This document shows positions 54,602-64,000 of a DNA stretch of 64,000 nt, in pieces. The notes below the pieces were generated by a model. It did no database searches. It was not told the DNA's origin and was given only the letters and a program-made list of their open reading frames with translations. This stretch comes from Linnemannia elongata (lineage: Eukaryota > Mortierellomycota > Mortierellomycetes > Mortierellales > Mortierellaceae), in contig JAXBDG010000008.1 in assembly GCA_036320915.1 (NCBI GenBank), positions 248,001 through 312,000 of the forward strand, read 5' to 3'. Numbering within the stretch: position 1 is the stretch's first letter; each line of letters opens with the position of its first letter. Made by a program: the position numbers and the translations under genes.

Positions 54602-54900
54602 TTGAGAATTGCCTGAAATAGTACATTAGCATGTTTCATTTCATTTCCCTTCTAGGAACATTTACAATAATTTGCCTTGATGTTACCATTTCTTGAAAAC
54701 GTCTGCGCCTACGCTGCTTGGATCCTACTACTATTATGGTGAGTATACCGATGAGAATGCCTCGAACCCAGATCTTCCGTCCTGATCCTCCACCTTTTCA
54801 CGGATCATAGCAGCTAGGTTAGTTAGCAACACTCATAGAACAATCTAACAACACATCGGAGCGGCCGCAACTGGCATACGCAACCTGGATCAACAAGTGA

Positions 54901-54903
<3 letters not shown>

Positions 54904-54932
<29 letters not shown>
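54904..54932. repeat. A29 run in arm II-right
   Basis: 29 consecutive A. The matching left-arm site (near 40548) has only TATTTTTAT-like sequence. Confidence 0.9.
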
Positions 54933-56557
54933 CGACACCGAGGACATCCAAGGCTCGGTGTCCGTTCAACTCTTTCTATCGTCCCAGCTCTTGTTTCGTT
55001 ACTCCAGTTCTCTCAGTTCCCTGGCTCCTAAATAAACCCTATTTTCTTTTTTCCTGTCTGTTTGTCTGTTTGCCTGTTTGTCTGTTTGTCTGTTTGTCTG
55101 TTATTATCGTGCGACGTACCCAATGGCCTCGACCTGGTGACACGAGGCGCACGGACCCCCTCGAGTCCACTAATACAAAGATGAAGGTGGTCAAGTGCAA
55201 GATGTGTTTAAGGCTGCTGCATTAGTATCCGGCCATCACAGGCACGCTGTACAACAAATAAGGGCCATGCGCCTACCCCTGACCAGGAATAGCCTATTTT
55301 GGTTGTTTGTTTTGGGGAGTTTTATGATGAGCACGAAATAAGAGCGATGGATGGCGACCAAAGGATCTACGCTCGGGCGCTGATGGGGGCGGGACCATGA
55401 AAATAAATCTATTTTTTGTACAACTGTCACAGGCATGTTGGACAGAAAATGAGGTCAATGCGCCTAACCCTGAAACAAGAGTAGGGTGTTTTACTTTTAG
55501 TTTTGAGAAGCTTTATGTTCATCACGAAACAAAAGCGACAACAACCAAAGGATCAACACACGGGCACTGAGGAGGGCAAGAAAAGAAGTATATTTTTTAG
55601 CATTCCGTCCGTTTGACGTCCTACGTCAACCGCCTTCGAATTAGACACAGTCCGGTAGGGTGACCTCTTTCTAGCATGCGGGGCAAGAAATGATGGATCA
55701 GAATTGGTGAATATATATCAGGATGGAGAAAGCACGATAATGCAATAGTGTTCCAGAACCTTCATGAGGGAGTTGTGGACGGCTCCATCGTGGTCTAGTC
55801 CTGCCTATTTCTGCGTGGTTGTCTTCACATACATGCTGAAAAGTCAAAGGTATGTGTTTATCCGGGTGGTCAATGGGAAGAAAAAGTGGTAGCTTTTATT
55901 TCGCACAGCAGAGAGGATAATGAATATGCCTGACGCAACCCACTTGGACAGTAGGCTTCTTTACCAAAATGTGGTTTCCACCACATAGGGCGCTTCTTGG
56001 CCGAAAAAGGGGTAAATTAAAAATTGAGCTTTAAGAGTGGGAAAAACACTTGATGTGGTTAGACATGAAGTGGCTTTTCCGTCTCGTACAATATTTATGA
56101 GACTTTGGACAAATCCTCGGTGAAAGAGACATAAATCTGCACCTTGACCTTGCCGCGGTTGTGTTGCAGGCCATTCGATATCCATAAAGTTTCAACCCCA
56201 TAACAAAGTGATTATTTTTAGGTTTTCGTTGACATTGGAGTTATTTGCAAAATGCTTCAAAGATTCAAATGCGAGAGGTGTTAATAGCATCAAAGTGATC
56301 AAATGGGCCACGTTGAACACATTTGCCATGAGGCATCAGATTTAGGTCAACTCGTCCTCTGCTAAAGAGCAAGAGCCTACATGCTCACTCACTCACCACA
56401 TAATGTGGTGTCTCGTGAGTCGCAAAATCAGGGCTATTCTATGCAACGAAAAATGAATCGGGCCGGTGTACCTTTCCTTGAAGTACCAGACCTGAGAATC
56501 AATCAGTAAAGAGGATCCCTATGAACAAAAAGGGCAGGTAAATGGTCCACAATAGCA

Positions 56558-56565
56558 TATAAAAG
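56558..56565 (+). promoter_or_regulatory. TATA box of the His-rich collagen-like gene
   Basis: TATAAAAG about 104 bases upstream of the ATG at 56669, with a CT/CA-rich leader between. Confidence 0.6.
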
Positions 56566-56668
56566 GCAAGTCGTTCCCCTCTTTCCTTGCTTATTTTTCT
56601 TCTTCCATATCCATTCTTTAGCAAGCTTCCTATTTCTTCCACCCAACAACCACCTCTAAAAACTAACA

Positions 56669-59140
56669 ATGATCAAGTCCATACTGGCCTTGGTGTTCGT
56701 CACCGTGGCCCTGCTCTTCTTCTTGACCGCCGTCCATGCTGGCCATTCCGGCGATTCTGTTCTTCTTCCCGGTCATGACGGCCATTCCGGTCACTCCGGC
56801 CATTCTGGCAATGGCGGTAATGGCGGCAATGACGGTCATGGCGGCCACGGTGGCAACGACGGCAATGGTGGTAAGGGTGGCAACGACGGCAATGGTGGTA
56901 AGGGTGGTAAGGGTGGCGATTGCGGCGATGGCGGCAATGGCGGTAAGGGTGGCCATCCCGACCATCCAGACCATCCAGACCATCCAGACCATCCCGACCA
57001 TCCAGATCATCCAGACCATCCTGACCATCCTGACCATCCTGACCATCCTGACCATCCTGACCATCCTGACCATCCTGACCATCCCGACCATCCTGACCAT
57101 CCAGGCCATCCCGACCATCCTGACCATCCTGACCATCCTGACCATCCTGACCATCCTGACCATCCTGACCATCCTGACCATCCTGACCATCCTGACCATC
57201 CTGACCATCCTGACCATCCCGGTCATCCAGGCCATCCCGGCCATCCAGGTCATCCAGGTCATCCAGGTCATCCCGGCCATCCAGGCCATCCAGGCCATCC
57301 AGGTCATCCCGGTCATCCAGGTCATCCCGGTCCTCCCGGCCATCCAGGCCATCCAGGCCACGGCGGTAATGTCGGTCATGGCGGTCATGGCGGCAACGAC
57401 GGTCATGGTGGTCACGGCGGTAATGGCGGTCACGGCGGCAACGACGGACACGACGGCCATGACGGCCATAACGGCCACGACGGCCATGACGGACACGACG
57501 GACACGACGGACACGACGGACACAACGGACACGACGGTCATAACGGCCACGGTGGTAATGGCAGCAATGGCGGTCACGGTGGTCACGGCGGCAACGACGG
57601 ACACGACGGACACGACGGCCATGACGGACACGACGGCCATGACGGACACGACGGCCATGACGGACACGACGGCCATGACGGACACGACGGACACGACGGC
57701 CACGACGGTCATAACGGCCACGACGGTCATAACGGCCACGGCGGCAACGACGGCCATGACGGCCATAACGGACACGACGGTCACGGCGGCAACGACGGCC
57801 ATGACGGCCATGACGGACACGACGGTCACGACGGTCATAACGGCCACGATGGTAATGGCGGCAATGGCGGTCACGGCGGCAACAACGGCCATGACGGCCA
57901 TAACGGACACGACGGTCACGGCGGCAAAGACGGACACAACGGTCACGGCGGCAAAGACGGACACGACGGTCATAACGGTCATAACGGTCATAACGGACAC
58001 GACGGTCATAACGGCCACAGTGGTAACGGCGGCAATGGCGGTCACGGCGGCAAAGACGGACACGACGGACACGACGGCCATGACGGCCATAACGGCAACA
58101 ACGGACATGACGGCCATAACGGCCATAACGGCAACAACGGACACGACGGCCATGACGGCCATGACGGACACGACGGTCACGGCGGCAAAGACGGACACGA
58201 CGGTCACGACGGTCATAACGGCCACGATGGTAATGGCGGCAACGACGGCCATGACGGCCATAATGGACACGACGGTCACGGCGGCAAAGACGGACACGAC
58301 GGCCATAACGGACACGACGGTCATAACGGCCACGGTGGTAACGGCGGCAATGGCGGTCACGGCGGCAAAGACGGACACGACGGACACGACGGCCATGACG
58401 GCCATAACGGCAACAACGGACACGACGGCCATGACGGCCATGACGGACACGACGGTCACGAAGGCCATGGCGGTCACGACGGCCATAACGGCAACGACGG
58501 ACACGACGGTCATGACGGCCATGATGGCCATTCCGGTCATGAGGGACATTCCGGTCATGAGGGACATTCTGGCCACGACGGCCATGACGGTCATGGCCAT
58601 TCCTCTTCATCGTGCAAGACCATTGTCTTAAAATCGGCCAATGAGTACTGCCTCTTCCTGCCCAAATTGCGTGGCCAGTCCATCCGCGACAGTGAGAAAT
58701 CTGCCGTCGCCTACTGCAACAAGCCCACTTCTAAGGCTCCCAACGCGCGCATCCTGTCCAAACGCTTTATCAGGAACCTGAATTTCAAGCATAACACCCA
58801 CAGGGGGTATGTCCAGATCACTGGAAAATTCAACCGACGCTCCTACGATCTGCGACGCCACGACGTTGGCGGACAGTACGACATCAAGTCCCCCCACGGA
58901 GCCAAGTGTTACGGATACCCCTACTTTGTGGAGCTGGTTGAGGTAAGGAAATTTAGACAGAAGCTAATGTAAGTTTTGTGAATTATCTCAGGTGACTAAC
59001 ATCCCATTTATTTATTTTTCTTTTCATTCTAGCCCAAGACTGAGCGCTACTGCTTGCGCTGCTGCAAACACAAGAAGGACTGCCCCACCCACATGTCGGC
59101 TGATGGCTGCTTGAAAGTCATTGGCGGCAAGTACCATTAA
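56669..59140 (+). CDS. Secreted His-rich collagen-like protein with C-terminal Cys domain
   Basis: Exons 56669-58942 and 59033-59140 give 793 residues. A signal peptide (MIKSILALVFVTVALLFFLT, then AVHA) comes first. Residues about 25-640 are an almost unbroken triplet repeat with one His per triplet: Gly-rich GGN/GGK, then a long Asp-His-Pro block, a Gly-His-Pro block, and a very long Gly-His-Asp/Asn block. Most of it obeys the collagen rule Gly-X-Y. The last 145 residues form a globular domain: ANEYCLFLPKLRGQSIRDSE, AVAYCNKP, RGYVQITGKF, VGGQYDIKSPHGAKCYGYPY, then YCLRCCKHKKDCPTHMSADG. This resembles the C-terminal domain of fungal proteins annotated as macrofage-activating glycoprotein-like. 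It is an extracellular, probably metal-binding structural protein; the role is inferred. The left paralogue (37455-39035) is broken. Confidence 0.88.
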
Positions 59141-59230
59141 GCGGGCTCCCCGGCTGACTTCTACTGACTCCAAGCTCCCTTCCCCGGTTTCCTGATTTTC
59201 GGCGTGGTGTTATATGTATTTCTAAAACAG

Positions 59231-59236
59231 AATAAA
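59231..59236 (+). promoter_or_regulatory. Polyadenylation signal of the collagen-like gene
   Basis: AATAAA about 91 bases after the stop. Confidence 0.6.
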
Positions 59237-59709
59237 TAGCAATAATATAAATTTTCATTGCCCTCCAAACATGTCGGATGAAATCAGTCTTTTGTAGGTT
59301 TTTCTATTCGCTCAAGCCCATGAATGATTGCGCCCCTCTGAAGTTTTCATCAAGCGTGAATTTGTCAACAAAGAGTACGTTGGCAAAGTTTGGAAGAGCT
59401 TCTTAGAAATGAAGGGAGTATTGCATTGTGTCGAGCGCATGACATCTGGAAGGTTCTGAGGGCGAGTCTAAACGCGCCTGCATGTTATGGCTTTTGGAGC
59501 AAGATATAGTCTCGTAGTCTTCAAAAGGGTTTTTTGCCTGAGGGAGGCAAGAGCATTCGCTCTTGTCTAACCGTATCAACAGCCAAATAGCAGCAGCAGA
59601 ATAAAGCACTATGTCTTTTCTGTATATTTCGAATCTCCACTTCATCTCTTTCTCTCTATTCTGTCTGTCGGTCTGTCGAGTACACACAAGAAAAACACTT
59701 TAGTAAACC

Positions 59710-59735
59710 AAAAAAAAAAAAAAAAAAAAAAAAAA
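59710..59735. repeat. A26 run in arm II-right
   Basis: 26 consecutive A where the left arm reads AAACCAAAT. It is a local expansion after the duplication, or a contraction in the left copy. Confidence 0.9.
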
Positions 59736-60062
59736 TCATCTCTTCCTAAGGAAGCCCGATCATCATCATCAACTTTCCCTTTTTTCTTTCTTTTACTTGA
59801 AGAAAAGGGGTTTGACACTTACCCGGGTCTATTTTCTTCAGCGGGTGGACTCCAAAGAGTAGGAATGGGTATTGAAAGGAGAAGGGGGGGAGGGGAGAGG
59901 AGTGGAGATAAACAAATGTCGGAAGAAATACTTTCTAATATCCACCGTCGTCACTTGTGCACCACCATATCAACAAAAGGTTCACCTTGATTCTATTTCT
60001 TTTCGCCATAGCGCGTCTTCTTTCATTAAATGCACAAACACCCTCCACACCGCTCTCCCCCT

Positions 60063-60068
60063 CCCCCC

Positions 60069-60099
<31 letters not shown>

Positions 60100-60105
60100 A
60101 CACAC
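60063..60105. repeat. C23-(AC)10 composite simple repeat
   Basis: A run of 23 C passes into a dinucleotide AC run, in the leader of the family H pseudogene at 60131. The left arm has a GT/GA dinucleotide tract at the matching place (near 36610-36645). Confidence 0.9.
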
Positions 60106-60130
60106 AAAAACCATCCTGACAACAACAGCC

Positions 60131-60740
60131 ATGTCAACCCCATCCCCCAACACTCGCAAGGCCTTCAGGACTAACAGTAACAAAAAGAGCTTTACCAGGA
60201 CACTGGCAATTCGGATTCAAGACATTCACCTTGCCCCGCCGGCAGCAGCAGAAGGATCAATGAACCAGTCGCACATGGCGGTGCTGTTGTCAGCACCTAA
60301 ACCACGCTTATAAGTGCCCTCATTCGACCCTCAGATCCCGTCAAACGCGATACCCGACCGAGAGATAGAACTCATCAGCCTGACGGAAGACCTAAAGATG
60401 CTCACCAACAAGCTTGCAGACCTCAAAGCTTCACACAAGCTCTTTGGAACCGGTGAGGACATGGCCTTTCACCTGATTGATAATGTGATCAAGATGATCA
60501 ACTTTATGGAGGATAAGGTGGACGCTGATCGCGTAAAATGCCGCCGCATCGGTTCGCAATACGGTTCCTGAGACCGTGAAGGAAAGCCTGGACAGGCTCC
60601 GAATGGTGATGGATGAGTTCTTTTGGCAAATGTATGCGAATGATAAGGTGGTCTAGTGAGAGTTTCCATCGCATTGTTGAAGGAGGATGCTGATTATCAA
60701 CACCTGGATAACTACTTGCTGATTCGATGAGATCCAACAA
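60131..60740 (+). pseudogene. Family H pseudogene (arm II-right)
   Basis: ATG at 60131 opens MSTPSPNTRKAFRTNS and stays in frame through GSMNQSHMAVLLSAPKPRL to a TAA at 60311-60313; the left copy has a Glu codon there. The same frame then continues with FDPQIPSNAIPDREIELISL, then TEDLKMLTNKLADLKASHKL, then FGTGEDM. After a shift near 60530 it reads SLDRLRMVMDEFFWQM, followed by two adjacent stops after NDKVV. The left copy is broken at other codons. Together the two copies show an ancestral protein of more than 170 residues. Confidence 0.75.
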
Positions 60741-61247
60741 AGTAAGCTACTGCTGATTTATTTTCGCTTGCCGCTGGGCTGATTACCCTCCCTTCTCCCC
60801 GCTCACAATATTAACCTCACTCTTTTTTTTTTCCTTCTTATTAATCACGCGATATGGCCTGAAGGAGGGACACCTCGACGCCCTTTGGCTTTGGATAAGG
60901 TGACTCGGAGTAAGCATAAGCATTGCTCAAGGACATTTCATCCTAGCTTGCTGTGCTTGCCTTCTTTGATTTTCCACTTCCCTCGCAGCCTCTATCTACT
61001 TTTTATTTACTTTCTATGATTGTATTAACGCGTTTCTCCTTTCTTCACAACAATTCACATAGTTTGCCTATTGTTTGATTGTGAACCCACATCTTTCCAA
61101 TAAAGCCACAAAAGATGTCCACGCTGAAATCGCACATAAAATGAGAGGTGATGAATTTTAACTGGATCATCTCACAAACCGAAGCAGGGCGCACCCCTTT
61201 CCAAACTTCCCAGTCATACAAACACACAACCTTCCCAAGAAACGACC

Positions 61248-61877
61248 ATGTCAACTTCAACCAACCGCAACATCGAGCCCTTCGAGGTCAACACCTACAG
61301 TGATAGCAGCAACAAGAGCAACAACGACACCGATACAATCAAGGCCCAGACCCAGATCTCTTCGCCAACCCATTCGACCGCAGGACAGAAGAGTCTGTCA
61401 CCCGCACCGCCGTCGCCAGTCTCAGACGCAGAGATGCCCCCACCTTCTCCCCAGGCTCCACAGGCGACACACCGAACTGTACTCAGACTTGAGCGCATGA
61501 AGGAGGACCTCGACATGTTTACAGCAAGTGTGACTGAACTGAAAATGATGCACTTCGTTTTTGCGGCGGATCCAGACTTTTCCAGTCTCCCTTTGGGGTC
61601 TTTGAACACGGCGATCCAGAGTATGGAGAATAATCTTTTGTCCGCAAAACGAACTCTAAACGAGCTCCTGTCCACTGTATCGCATCCAGTGCTGGGACTG
61701 GATATCGAGGCACGATATGCTCGCTTGACCCATCTCGATAACGAGGTCGGCGAGTATTTTCGGGTCGTGGAGGAGGACCTGCCTCAGATCCTGAGAGAAC
61801 TTGATCGCCTGGAGGATATTGAAAAGAACAAGAAAAGTGATCAAATAACAGAACGAGTTTACTTACCGACGGACTGA
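61248..61877 (+). CDS. Family H protein, the only intact member seen
   Basis: An uninterrupted frame of 209 residues. Residues 1-80 are polar and disordered-looking (Ser/Asn/Thr, then Pro-rich with SPAPPSPVSDAEMPPPSPQA). Residues about 85-205 are strongly helical: VLRLERMKEDLDMFTASVTE, then LKMMHFVFAADPDF, then LGSLNTAIQSMENNLLSAKR, then VGEYFRVVEEDLPQILRELD. The helical part aligns with the pseudogenes at 36.1 and 60.3 kb (for example EDLKMLTNRLSDLKSSHVLF). A perfect donor (CAG|GTAAGG) follows shortly after the TGA, so the ancestral gene may have had a further exon now lost by nonsense. I do not recognise a named domain; the role is unknown. Confidence 0.7.
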   Translation: MSTSTNRNIEPFEVNTYSDSSNKSNNDTDTIKAQTQISSPTHSTAGQKSLSPAPPSPVSDAEMPPPSPQAPQATHRTVLRLERMKEDLDMFTASVTELKMMHFVFAADPDFSSLPLGSLNTAIQSMENNLLSAKRTLNELLSTVSHPVLGLDIEARYARLTHLDNEVGEYFRVVEEDLPQILRELDRLEDIEKNKKSDQITERVYLPTD

Positions 61878-62445
61878 GCAGCGCTGTTGCTCAGGTAAGG
61901 TACCTTGCGTTGACGATTCTTCTATGATATTCCTTGTTGTCGTTTATTGTTTGACTGGAGAACCATACTTCTCACAACTCGCAACGTTTTCTCTTCCTCC
62001 GTTGCCTCTCTCTTTATGCCCTCTTAGAAAGCGATTGCTGTCGGTCTGACGAACAAACACCGCCGCATTTACTGCGATCACTTGGCACCAATCAATCAAC
62101 AACCTTCCTCGATGCTCGCTGACACGGATCAATTGCTACTCTTTACAACACTTCTCTATGTTGTCGCTGACATCCCTCCTTCTTCTTCTTCCGTCTTCTT
62201 TCACTCTCTTGCCTTCTTCTTTGACGCTCCTGTCTTCTTTGTCTTCCCCACAGACTCTCTGTCTGTGTTCTTTTTACTACTTCTTTCCTCTCTCCTCTGT
62301 TGCACGTTAAACAAACCATGCAAACAAAATACGAAAAAAACCGTCCCCTGCATGAAAATTTTGGTGGAGCTGTTGAAATAAATAAGTCAAAGTTGAAGCA
62401 ACATCCATCGCACAAGAACTCATTCACAAACACCCAGGAACGACC

Positions 62446-62643
62446 ATGTCGACCCCTTCGACCACCAGCAGGAGAAGCAACCAGAACTTGGAGGTCAACA
62501 ACAACAATGACGTCTCTGACACGCCAATGACTATTCTCCAGGATGACCATCTTGACTCTTTCGACCAATCCAATCCAGCTCTGCCACCTCCTTCGTTCTT
62601 GAGTGATGATGTCCCCATCATGGTTGGGTTATTTCCACGCTGA
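62446..62643 (+). pseudogene. Family H 5' fragment
   Basis: The leader (CACAAACACCCAGGAACGAC before the ATG) and first codons (MSTPSTTSRRSNQNLEVNNN) match the gene at 61248. After a Pro-rich part (NPALPPPSFLSDDVP) it ends at 65 residues, without the helical domain. It could encode a small disordered protein but is more likely a truncated copy. Confidence 0.5.
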
Positions 62644-63918
62644 CCAAAATTGGTCAGAAACACCTAGAGACATAATTTGGGTCGCATGTGCTTTCTACAG
62701 ATCATCGGTGATTTTTTATTATTGTCATCTGAACCAACTATCGTGATGAGAGAGGTCAAGCATGGAACTACCGAGAAAGGGTGTGAGTAGAGTAGAGACT
62801 TTCCTCCTCGCACCCACCCCCTTCAAGAACGGGTAGTGAGGGGAGACACAAAACCCCTCGCCCTCATACCCCTCCCTAAAGCTTAAAGCTCCGTTCGCTG
62901 GTTCAGCGACATCTGGTAAGATAAATACTTCATTTTCCTTTCCCCCCTCCATTCCCCTTCAAGCAACACGAAAAGAAAAGAGCGTGCGTGTGCATGTCGT
63001 TGTTATCTCTTCCTCTCCCTTTTTTCAGTCTTCGCCCTTTTCTTTGCTTTTCTTGTGCGAAGTACGCGTCAGCTTTGTTGCTGCTTCGCTCCCTTCCATT
63101 TCCGTCCCCTCCCTTCCTCACACTCTGGTTTATCACACTTTCCCGCCTTCTTCGTCTTAACTGATCGTCATTGATTGCATCATTTCATGCTGATCATTGA
63201 TCAATTATTAGGAACACTTGAACACAATTTTAGTAGCGCAAACGTTTTTACTTGAGATTTCTTGTCGTCTTATCATCTTGTGACAAGGGCTGCCGATCTG
63301 CGGCCAAGAGGAGTCATGACCCCCCCTCCTCCTCATACTTAAGTGTCCACAAGCCTAGTTTGGCACGGTTGGGCCTTGTGCTTGGCCATGTCAACGGAGT
63401 GGGTTGCGCCGGCGTGGTGGTCGGTTGTCACGGAGATACCCTAGGGGCAAGTGGACACTCCTTGCAAGAAAGTAGTCTCATTTTGCACACTACTGCATAC
63501 ACCTTCTCATCATACACATCCTCACTGCTCTTGTCTCATTTTCGTAGTCCAAACCACATTCTATTTCGACTTTTTCTCTCCTACTTTTAACAAATACAAA
63601 AAAAAAAACCTCAGCTCTCTTCTTAGACATCCACATGCACGTCGCTTTCTTTTTGCTGGCCTCTCCTTCGATTCCAACGATCGATAATAAACCACAAAAC
63701 GAGGACGAAAGCAGATGAGATCGAAGTATCGATTTATTCAAGGTATGTTATGTTGTACAGATAGTAATTTGTTGTTTTTTACAGAAACCCAAGTCTTTTA
63801 TTCACAAAGAAAAAAATGAACTGGGTCGGATAAGGGTCAAGATAAGGTCATCAACTGAAGGAGATCCAGTGCGCCATTTCAGATCCTAATCCCGAAAAGG
63901 GAGGGTGCTTGAGATGCT
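62644..63918. other. Gene-free region at the right end
   Basis: No supportable gene. The last part (63720-63918) is probably the 3' UTR of the minus-strand gene ending at 63919, with TTTATT (AATAAA on the minus strand) near 63797. Confidence 0.45.
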
Positions 63919-64000
63919 TTAGTAGAAGTAACCCAAGACCTTTCCTCCGGTGTGGCGACGACGAGCCTCCTCGTGGTCCATGATTCCGGCAGAGGTGGTG
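63919..64000 (-). CDS. C-terminal end of a gene running off the window
   Basis: The minus strand ends in TTSAGIMDHEEARRRHTGGK, then VLGYFY and TAA. Codon use is C/G-ending as in the eL15 gene, which suggests a conserved, well-expressed protein. Twenty-six residues are not enough to name it. The GGKVLG-type end recalls C-termini of some medium-chain oxidoreductases, but that is only a hint. The rest lies outside the window. Confidence 0.6.
   Translation of the reverse strand, partial: TTSAGIMDHEEARRRHTGGKVLGYFY

Larger units (their letters stand above)
53320..60760 (-). repeat. Inverted segmental duplication II, right arm
   Basis: Reverse-complement counterpart of 35960-42000, collinear through family H remnants (53.3-53.8 and 54.2-54.6), non-coding DNA, the His-rich collagen-like gene and a family H pseudogene. 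Poly-A expansions at 54904-54932 and 59710-59735 lie at sites where the left arm has only short A-rich sequence. Confidence 0.9.

Noticed and set aside
56940..58600. CRISPR-like look of regularly spaced repeats
   Set aside because: The units are contiguous 9-base codon triplets with no unique spacers, lie inside a spliced gene, and the organism is a eukaryote.
56663..58631. Long open frames on the minus strand (645 and 636 codons) and in another plus frame (631 codons) across the collagen-like repeat
   Set aside because: They are by-products of a triplet repeat that lacks stops in several frames. Only the frame with signal peptide, Cys domain and intron makes sense.
63252..63590. 112-codon plus-strand frame near the right end
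   Set aside because: No domain, signal or conserved neighbour. It overlaps other equally plausible frames.

Overview
The window looks like nuclear DNA of an early-diverging filamentous fungus. Genes carry several short GT-AG introns, promoters and UTRs are CT-rich, and homopolymer runs of 20-34 bases are common. Gene content (ORM protein, eL15, fungal GT34 transferase, Kre9/Knh-like GPI protein, Sel1-type fragment, secreted collagen-like protein with a fungal cysteine domain) fits Mucoromycota, most probably Mortierellaceae. That placement is inference; no rRNA or other diagnostic marker is present.

Left part, 1-23.2 kb, is mostly ordinary conserved genes: ribokinase (1107-2888 +, seven exons), a Golgi glycosyltransferase that seems to join a GT31-like half to a GT34 half (3043-4928 -), ribosomal protein eL15 (6076-6822 +), a Kre9-like GPI protein (11811-12413 -), a basic lysine-rich conserved protein (15492-16517 +), a small secreted Asp/Cys-rich protein (16818-17294 +), a large crotonase-fold protein with tandem CP[YF]L motifs (17538-20198 -), and an ORM sphingolipid regulator (20946-23214 +).

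From about 23.8 kb onward, and in an island at 7.9-10.7 kb, the sequence is lineage-specific and built by duplication and decay. Two inverted segmental duplications are visible. Pair I is 7.95-10.7 kb against 30.7-33.7 kb; each arm carries one 16-cysteine secreted protein. Pair II is 35.96-42.0 kb against 53.3-60.76 kb; each arm carries a secreted protein with a shared C-terminal cysteine domain. The right copy of pair II is an intact histidine-rich collagen-like protein. The left copy has a Gly/Ser/Thr repeat, an internal inversion, frame breaks and a nonsense codon. Two short homologous stretches in direct orientation (43.6-43.9 and 52.75-53.0 kb) add to the mosaic.

Two further families fill the accessory region. 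Family Z is a single-exon protein with two N-terminal zinc-finger-like modules (C2H2, then C2HC), a variable linker and a C-terminal helical segment. It has four intact genes (26.5, 28.0, 46.9 and 49.6 kb) and three broken ones (23.85, 29.25 and 48.26 kb). Family H is a helical protein of unknown role, intact at 61.25 kb and present as several independently broken copies at 36, 40.8, 41.6, 42.8, 43.8, 53.5, 54.4, 60.1 and 62.4 kb. The window ends inside a gene on the minus strand (63919 onward). I recognised no transposase, reverse transcriptase, tRNA, rRNA or CRISPR array.
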